From contig CADALO010000001.1 in assembly GCA_902788805.1 (NCBI GenBank), forward strand, positions 124,001 to 188,000: a DNA stretch of 64,000 nucleotides, in the 5' to 3' direction. The DNA comes from an uncultured Bacteroidota bacterium. GTDB lineage: Bacteria > Bacteroidota > Bacteroidia > Bacteroidales > P3. Of the stretch, positions 59,245 to 64,000 are shown piece after piece. The position numbers were made by a program, and so were the translations under genes. Position 1 is the stretch's first letter. Each line of letters opens with the position of its first letter. The notes under the pieces are model-generated. The model searched no databases. It saw only the letters and a list, made by a program, of their open reading frames with translations, and had not been told where the DNA came from.

Positions 59245-60126
59245 ATGAAACGCATTCTGTTGACCCTGTCCATCGCCGCCGCGGTGCTGCTGGCCTTCGC
59301 TGCCTGCGGGCCCGAGGAAGAGCCTGTTGACCCGCCCGTCGACCCCACGGAAGAGGAGGAGGAGATAGTGCTGCGGCTGGCTCCGGCCCACGACACTATG
59401 TTCGAGGCCGGCGGCGTGATGTTTGAAATGAAGCTTGTCCCCGGCGGCACCTTCACTATGGGCGCCACCACAGCGAACGGCTCGCCCTACTACGACCCCG
59501 ACGCCGACATTATGGAACAGCCGCCACACACGGTGACACTCGATGCTTTCCTGATGGCCGACATCGAGGTGTCGCAGTTCCTCTATTTCGCCGTGATGGG
59601 CAGCAACCCGTCGATGGTGTCCGACCTCGCGCTGCCTGTGCATAATGTGTCGTTCACCAACGCACAGCGTTTTGTCGACTCGCTGAGCCGGCTGACGGGC
59701 TTCCGTTTCCGTCTGCCCACCGAGGCCGAATGGGAATATGCCGCCAAGGGCGGCGGACTGGCCGCAGAGCGTACGCTCTTTGCCGGCAGCGACACTTCAG
59801 AGCTGGTGGCTTGGTCGCAGAAGAACGCCGACGGACAGGTGCATCAGTCGGGACTGCTGCAGCCTAATGCGCTGGGATTGTATGATATGTCGGGCAATGT
59901 AATGGAGTGGTGCACAGACTGGTATGGCGAGTATTCGTCGTCGCCGCAGACCAACCCGCAAGGGCCTGCGCAGCCGAGCAACGCCAACCTGCAGAAGCGT
60001 GCCGTGCGTGGCGGGTCCTTCCTTCAGGCACCCTACTATTTGCGCAACACCGCCCGCCAGTTCTTCTTCGGCTCGAAAGAGTCTCAAGACCTCGGTTTCC
60101 GCGTGGTGATAAGTGTCGAGAAATAA
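59245..60126 (+). CDS. SUMF1/FGE-sulfatase-domain lipoprotein
   Basis: 293 aa from the ATG at 59245. A TTG start at 59230 is less likely. Lipobox LAFAACG, then a Pro/Glu-rich linker (EEEPVDPPVDPTEEEEE). The formylglycine-generating-enzyme-like domain has PGGTFTMGA, FRFRLPTEAEWEYAAKGG, NVMEWCTDWYGEY and RAVRGGSFLQ. The paired active-site Cys of true FGE are not both present, so it is more likely a structural member like gliding protein GldJ/GldK than an enzyme. Predicted cell-surface or periplasmic. Confidence 0.87.
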   Translation: MKRILLTLSIAAAVLLAFAACGPEEEPVDPPVDPTEEEEEIVLRLAPAHDTMFEAGGVMFEMKLVPGGTFTMGATTANGSPYYDPDADIMEQPPHTVTLDAFLMADIEVSQFLYFAVMGSNPSMVSDLALPVHNVSFTNAQRFVDSLSRLTGFRFRLPTEAEWEYAAKGGGLAAERTLFAGSDTSELVAWSQKNADGQVHQSGLLQPNALGLYDMSGNVMEWCTDWYGEYSSSPQTNPQGPAQPSNANLQKRAVRGGSFLQAPYYLRNTARQFFFGSKESQDLGFRVVISVEK

Positions 60127-60224
60127 GACATCTTTTTTGCGACGGAAGTCGCTGATTACGTGTAGATAAGTGCTTTGACGCGAGCGTATTGCAATTTTTT
60201 TTGCAATATATTGGAATTTATGTG

Positions 60225-60232
60225 TATTTTTG
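60225..60232 (+). promoter_or_regulatory. -7 box of the T9SS-cargo gene
   Basis: TATTTTTG, preceded by TTTTTTG (about -33) at 60197-60203. A TATTGCAA/TTGCAATA inverted repeat (60188-60209) overlaps the upstream element. The ATG at 60253 is 21 nt downstream. Confidence 0.6.
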
Positions 60233-60252
60233 CATCGCAATAATTATGGAAT

Positions 60253-62922
60253 ATGAATAGCAATAATATGATAAAGAGATTTTTGTCGTTCGCAATTGTT
60301 CTGGCGGCCTTGCTTTTCCCGTGCCGGGTCGAGGCGCAGCTGACTATGCAGCCAGGCACTACATTGACGGGATGGACGCCCGACAGCCTTGTGCGTAACG
60401 TGCTTCTCGGCGCCGGCGTTGAAGTGTATAATGTGAGGTTTAACGGCAGTTTGACCAGCATCAACTGCACGGGTGTCGGCAAGTTTACCGGCGGCAACGG
60501 AACCAACCTTGGAATGGATGCAGGCATTGTGTTGTCGGCCTCGGGATTGGATTATATAAATACCACTGGAGGTTCTTCAACAAGTAGTTGCCCTACCTAT
60601 AACGATGCAGACCTTCATAACCTTGTGTTGCCTTATGATATCAACAACACTGCCTGTTTGGAGTTTGATTTTGTGCCGCGTTCCGATTCGGTGAGTTTCC
60701 GTTATGTTTTCGCTTCGGAGGAATATTATCAGTGGGAGTGCTCGCAGTATAACGATGCTTTTGCCTTCTTTTTAACAGGTGTCAGGCCGTCGGGAGGAAA
60801 CTATCCAGCAAACAATAACATCGCCCTTATCCCTGAAACGACAACGCCTATAACCATCAACACTGTCAATGGCGGCGAGACTCACGGTTCAGTGACCCCC
60901 TGCATTACCACAAACACACAATATTTTGTAGACAACCGAACTATGACTTATGTCAAGCATATGGACGGATTTACAACGGTCTTGACAGCCAAAGCCGCGG
61001 TGATTCCCTGTCAGACTTACCACCTTAAGATGGTTGTCGCCAATGTTTCGGATGATGCATTGCCCTCTGCTGTGTTTTTGGAGGCCAATAGTTTGACATC
61101 CAATGCTATATCGTTTGCTTTTGACAACTCGGCCAATCCTATGGCTCCCAGCGACTTGTATGAGGGCTGTCAGGCCAAAGTGGTTATGACACGACCGCAA
61201 CAGAAGCCTACCAATACGACCATACACGTCCAGGTGGAAGGCGACGTGAGCAACGGCGTGGACTTTGAGAACTGGAACAGCGTGTTCTCGTTTCCAGCCA
61301 ATTCTGACACTGTTATCAAAATTCTCGCTCCATACGTGGATAATGAGATAGAGGGCACAGAGTTCGCCCGCTTTGTGATGTGGGCCGACGGCGGCTGTAT
61401 GTACTCCGACACTATGGAGTTCAACATACTTGATGTTGAACCGCTAAATGTCACGATAGAACACGACACGCTGACCAGCTCGACGACGAACGTTCAGCTA
61501 AGAGCCAACATTACGGGCGGTATGCCAAACCGTACGGTGACGTGGACCGACTTGCTGCACCCTACCTCTCAGCCGCGTACGGGAGAGGCGATAATGGTCA
61601 ACACTTTCAATGATATGCGGTGGCTGGTGGAGGTAGAGGATGCCTGTATCGGCTATGGCTCGGATACAATGCTGGTCGGCGTAAGGCACGACTTTGCACG
61701 CCTGTCGCCCGACACGACAATATGCGCCTCGGAACCGCTCGATCTTGTGGTGACAGGCGCCGACAGCTGCGTGTGGTTCATCTCGGGTCAGACACAGCCG
61801 TTCGCTACAGGCAGCGACACGGTGCATCTTGAACCTGAGGTGATGGCTCGCTATGTGGTGCACTCCTACAAGTGGTGGAACAACCAGTATTGGGAGGATG
61901 TGGATTCGATGATATGCATAGTGATACCGAAGCCTAATGTGCAGGTGAGCGCCAGCGCGATGCGTATTTGCGAAGGCTCTTCGGTGACGCTGTCGGCCAC
62001 GGGAACCAACAAGTACTCGTGGGACGGCGGCGAGACATTCGAGGAGGCGTCGACGCACACTTATTTGCCCGACTCGACTACGACGTATGTGATTTACGGC
62101 CTTACCGTCGGTGCCGACTGCTATGGCAACGACACGATAGTTATCACGGTTGACACGATTCCCGACATAGTGATTGATGCCGGCGAGGGTGTGTGCGGTG
62201 GCGAAGAGGCTGAACTGACGGTGCAGACCAGTGCCGAGAGCTTCAGCTGGTCGGCATCGCCTGCCGACCCGACACTGGGCGGCCAGGAGCAGCACGGACA
62301 CATTATTGTTAACCCTGCCAGCACTACGGTATATACGGTCAATGCCGTGAATGGCGTGTGCACCAACTCGGAGTCGGTGACGGTGGCTGTGGAGCCGCAG
62401 CCAGTGGCCATCGGCGAGGTGACGCCGCGCACGGTGTCGCTGGGTACGATGGAGGCTGTTTTCACCGACAAGAGCGAGCACGCAACCACGCGCCGTTGGG
62501 AGTTCCCCGACGGTGTGGTGAAGACGGAGCAAGAGGTGTCGTATATTGTGCCCGACGATGTGGATTCGGTCAATGTTATGCTGTGGGCATACAATCCCTA
62601 TATGTGCTTCGACACCACTACGATAACGGTCTATGTGGACCATACGACGCTGTGGATTCCCAACGCCTTCACGCCCGAGGAGAGCACCAACAATACTTTC
62701 CTTGTCAAGATGAACGATATACAACGCTATCATATCTTCATCTATGACCGTCGCGGACAGCTGGTGTTCGAGTCGTATGACCCTGAACAGGCGTGGGACG
62801 GAAAGGCCCAAAATGGTGAAAAATGCCCCCAAGGAGTGTACACTTACCTCATCTCTTGCCACAAGATTACATATCCTTTCGATCAAATTGTTCGCAAGGG
62901 AACTGTGGTGTTAATTAGGTAG
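60253..62922 (+). CDS. Large secreted protein with choice-of-anchor L domain and T9SS type B sorting domain
   Basis: 889 aa. Signal peptide SFAIVLAALLFPCRVEAQ. Residues about 60-270 form a choice-of-anchor L domain (IVLSASGLDYINTTGGSSTS, FRYVFASEEYYQWECSQYND, DAFAFFLTG). The middle is Ig/PKD-like repeats. The last about 85 residues (IPNAFTPEESTNNTFLV, RYHIFIYDRRGQLVFES, WDGKAQNGEKCPQGVYTYLI) are the gliding-associated C-terminal, type B signal for type IX secretion. It is therefore predicted to cross the outer membrane. It has its own promoter. ATG at 60268 is an alternative start. Confidence 0.9.
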   Translation: MNSNNMIKRFLSFAIVLAALLFPCRVEAQLTMQPGTTLTGWTPDSLVRNVLLGAGVEVYNVRFNGSLTSINCTGVGKFTGGNGTNLGMDAGIVLSASGLDYINTTGGSSTSSCPTYNDADLHNLVLPYDINNTACLEFDFVPRSDSVSFRYVFASEEYYQWECSQYNDAFAFFLTGVRPSGGNYPANNNIALIPETTTPITINTVNGGETHGSVTPCITTNTQYFVDNRTMTYVKHMDGFTTVLTAKAAVIPCQTYHLKMVVANVSDDALPSAVFLEANSLTSNAISFAFDNSANPMAPSDLYEGCQAKVVMTRPQQKPTNTTIHVQVEGDVSNGVDFENWNSVFSFPANSDTVIKILAPYVDNEIEGTEFARFVMWADGGCMYSDTMEFNILDVEPLNVTIEHDTLTSSTTNVQLRANITGGMPNRTVTWTDLLHPTSQPRTGEAIMVNTFNDMRWLVEVEDACIGYGSDTMLVGVRHDFARLSPDTTICASEPLDLVVTGADSCVWFISGQTQPFATGSDTVHLEPEVMARYVVHSYKWWNNQYWEDVDSMICIVIPKPNVQVSASAMRICEGSSVTLSATGTNKYSWDGGETFEEASTHTYLPDSTTTYVIYGLTVGADCYGNDTIVITVDTIPDIVIDAGEGVCGGEEAELTVQTSAESFSWSASPADPTLGGQEQHGHIIVNPASTTVYTVNAVNGVCTNSESVTVAVEPQPVAIGEVTPRTVSLGTMEAVFTDKSEHATTRRWEFPDGVVKTEQEVSYIVPDDVDSVNVMLWAYNPYMCFDTTTITVYVDHTTLWIPNAFTPEESTNNTFLVKMNDIQRYHIFIYDRRGQLVFESYDPEQAWDGKAQNGEKCPQGVYTYLISCHKITYPFDQIVRKGTVVLIR

Positions 62923-62968
62923 TTATAGCACAAGAGGTACGTTTTTCCAATACAAAAGTGAAAAAAAA

Positions 62969-63000
62969 TTTGGTGGGTATCTGAAAAAGTAGTACTTTTG
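62969..63000 (+). promoter_or_regulatory. Promoter of tRNA-Pro
   Basis: -33 TTTG at 62969-62972 and -7 TACTTTTG at 62993-63000 with 20-bp spacing, a full match to the Bacteroidota consensus. Confidence 0.7.
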
Positions 63001-63057
63001 CACTCGCATTTGAGGAGAGGAAAAGGCTTTTTTCAAGCTTGAATGCAGAGTATAGTT

Positions 63058-63131
63058 CGGGGCGTGGCGCAGTTGGCTAGCGCACTTGCATGGGGTGCAA
63101 GGGGTCGGAAGTTCGAGTCTTCTCGCCCCGA
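63058..63131 (+). tRNA. tRNA-Pro (anticodon GGG)
   Basis: Acceptor CGGGGCG pairs with CGCCCCG. D arm is GCGC-AGTTGGCTA-GCGC. Anticodon arm is CTTGC-ATGGGGT-GCAAG, giving GGG. T arm is GGAAG-TTCGAGT-CTTCT. Discriminator A is at 63131 and CCA is not encoded. 74 nt. Confidence 0.95.
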
Positions 63132-63136
63132 CAGGA

Positions 63137-63168
63137 AAAGGGTTCTTCGAGAGAGGAACCTTTTTTTG
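63137..63168 (+). terminator. Terminator of tRNA-Pro
   Basis: GGTTC (63141-63145) pairs with GAACC (63156-63160), extended by flanking A/T, then seven T. Confidence 0.8.
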
Positions 63169-63209
63169 TAGGTAGATAGTATTGTATAACTGATAATTGT
63201 TGTTTAGCT

Positions 63210-64000
63210 ATGAATATAGAACAACTCTATGCCGAGTATCTGAAGAGGCGTGATGTCACCACCGATTCGCGCAAGGTGCGCGAGGGAAGCATCTTCTTTG
63301 CGCTTAAGGGCGACAACTTTGACGGCAACCGCTTTGCTGCGTCAGCATTGGAGCAGGGTGCGGCCCTCTGCGTGATAGACAATCCCGAGTGTAAGGTGGA
63401 CGACCGCTGTGTGGTGGTTGACGATGTACTGAAAACGTTGCAGGAACTGGCTCGCTACCATCGCAGTCAGCTGACCGTTCCGGTAATCGGCATTACCGGC
63501 ACCAACGGCAAGACGACCACCAAGGAACTCTTGGCCGCGGTGTTGTCGAAACGCTATCGTGTGCACGCCACGCAAGGCAACTTCAACAACCATATAGGTG
63601 TGCCCCTGACGCTGCTTTCGATGCCTGCCGACGCAGAGATGCTGATAGTGGAGATGGGTGCCAACCATCCGGGCGAGATTGATTTTCTGTGCAATATCGC
63701 CAATCCGGAGTTCGGCCTCATTACCAATGTGGGCAAGGCGCACCTGGAGGGCTTTGGCTCGTTCAAGGGCGTGATTCGCACCAAGACGGAGCTATACAAG
63801 CATCTGGCGGCAATGGCGGGAGTGATTTTTGTCAATTCAGACAATGAGATATTGATGGAGCGCGCCGAGAAGATGTCGCAACTGCCTTCGAGTCCGTCGG
63901 TGTTGCCTGGCGTTATACCTTCAATACCTGGTGCCAAGCCTTCCGACTATACTGACGACTTCAAGGTGCGCGGGGTTAATATGCCAATGGCCTCGGTTGT
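63210..64000 (+). CDS. murF: UDP-N-acetylmuramoyl-tripeptide-D-alanyl-D-alanine ligase, 5' part
   Basis: The frame from the ATG at 63210 runs to the window edge (264 residues seen). MurF adds D-Ala-D-Ala to the murein precursor. VTTDSRKVREGSIFFALKGD near the start, the ATP loop GITGTNGKTTTKELLAAVL near residue 96, GNFNNHIGVPLTLL and EMGANHPGEI are diagnostic of MurF rather than MurE or MurC. The C-terminal ligase domain lies outside the window. Confidence 0.94.
   Translation, partial: MNIEQLYAEYLKRRDVTTDSRKVREGSIFFALKGDNFDGNRFAASALEQGAALCVIDNPECKVDDRCVVVDDVLKTLQELARYHRSQLTVPVIGITGTNGKTTTKELLAAVLSKRYRVHATQGNFNNHIGVPLTLLSMPADAEMLIVEMGANHPGEIDFLCNIANPEFGLITNVGKAHLEGFGSFKGVIRTKTELYKHLAAMAGVIFVNSDNEILMERAEKMSQLPSSPSVLPGVIPSIPGAKPSDYTDDFKVRGVNMPMASV

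Noticed and set aside
59245..60126. True formylglycine-generating enzyme activity
   Set aside because: The two active-site cysteines are not both recognisable and no sulfatase gene is nearby. A structural SUMF1-fold role is at least as likely.

Overview
The window looks like a piece of a chromosome from the order Bacteroidales (phylum Bacteroidota). The grounds are: promoters of the Bacteroidota form (TAnnTTTG near -7, few Shine-Dalgarno sites), a Bacteroidota-type RNA polymerase omega subunit beside bamD and coaBC, an HU-CCDC81/SPOR protein, a secreted protein with a type IX (type B) sorting domain, an M3 peptidase lipoprotein and a TlpA-like thioredoxin. I cannot place it to family or genus. 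Most of the core DNA is moderately GC-rich, and three segments (McrBC, the tRNA-Glu island and several intergenic arrays) are visibly more AT-rich.

Layout. 1-5 kb: a partial secreted protein, parE, an acidic protein with a histone-H1-like tail, nadD and a small secreted protein. 5-9.7 kb: tex and a membrane metallophosphoesterase facing a DUF819 membrane protein. 9.7-16.1 kb: a minus-strand operon bamD-rpoZ-coaBC-mltD-like-uvrA. 16.9-22.3 kb: a plus-strand operon guaA-LysM protein-lpxC-lpxA, ending at a terminator shared with the convergent htpG. 24.6-33.5 kb: an accessory region holding a PLD-family protein, a carbonic anhydrase, an AT-rich McrBC pair bracketed by 45-bp direct repeats, two small unknown genes, a DUF4143 ATPase and an overlapping Fic-WYL-exonuclease operon. 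33.5-38.9 kb: a six-gene minus-strand operon dNK-kdsB-HU/SPOR-trmB-yebC-rsmI. 39.6-44.2 kb: a TlpA-like protein, an M3 peptidase and a second YebC.

44.5-51.9 kb is a genomic island at the 3' end of a tRNA-Glu gene. A 27-bp direct repeat marks both ends. It carries three lipoproteins or secreted proteins, a tight run of SHOCT-domain membrane proteins (plus a SHOCT gene remnant) and two small minus-strand genes, but no integrase. 52-64 kb returns to core genes: a PorE-like OmpA-domain protein, lon, rpmE2 (L31 type B), a YD-repeat-like secreted protein, glmM, an SUMF1-domain lipoprotein, a large T9SS-sorted protein, tRNA-Pro and the start of murF.

The two strongest unexplained signals are as follows. 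First, there is a family of palindromic intergenic arrays built from about 11-bp units. They occur in five of the six divergent intergenic regions of the window and nowhere else that I can see. Second, the tRNA-Glu island carries a cluster of membrane proteins whose SHOCT motifs should all face the cytoplasm, which suggests a multi-protein membrane assembly. Cell-envelope genes (lpxC, lpxA, kdsB, glmM, murF, bamD, mltD-like) are otherwise the main theme of the core DNA.
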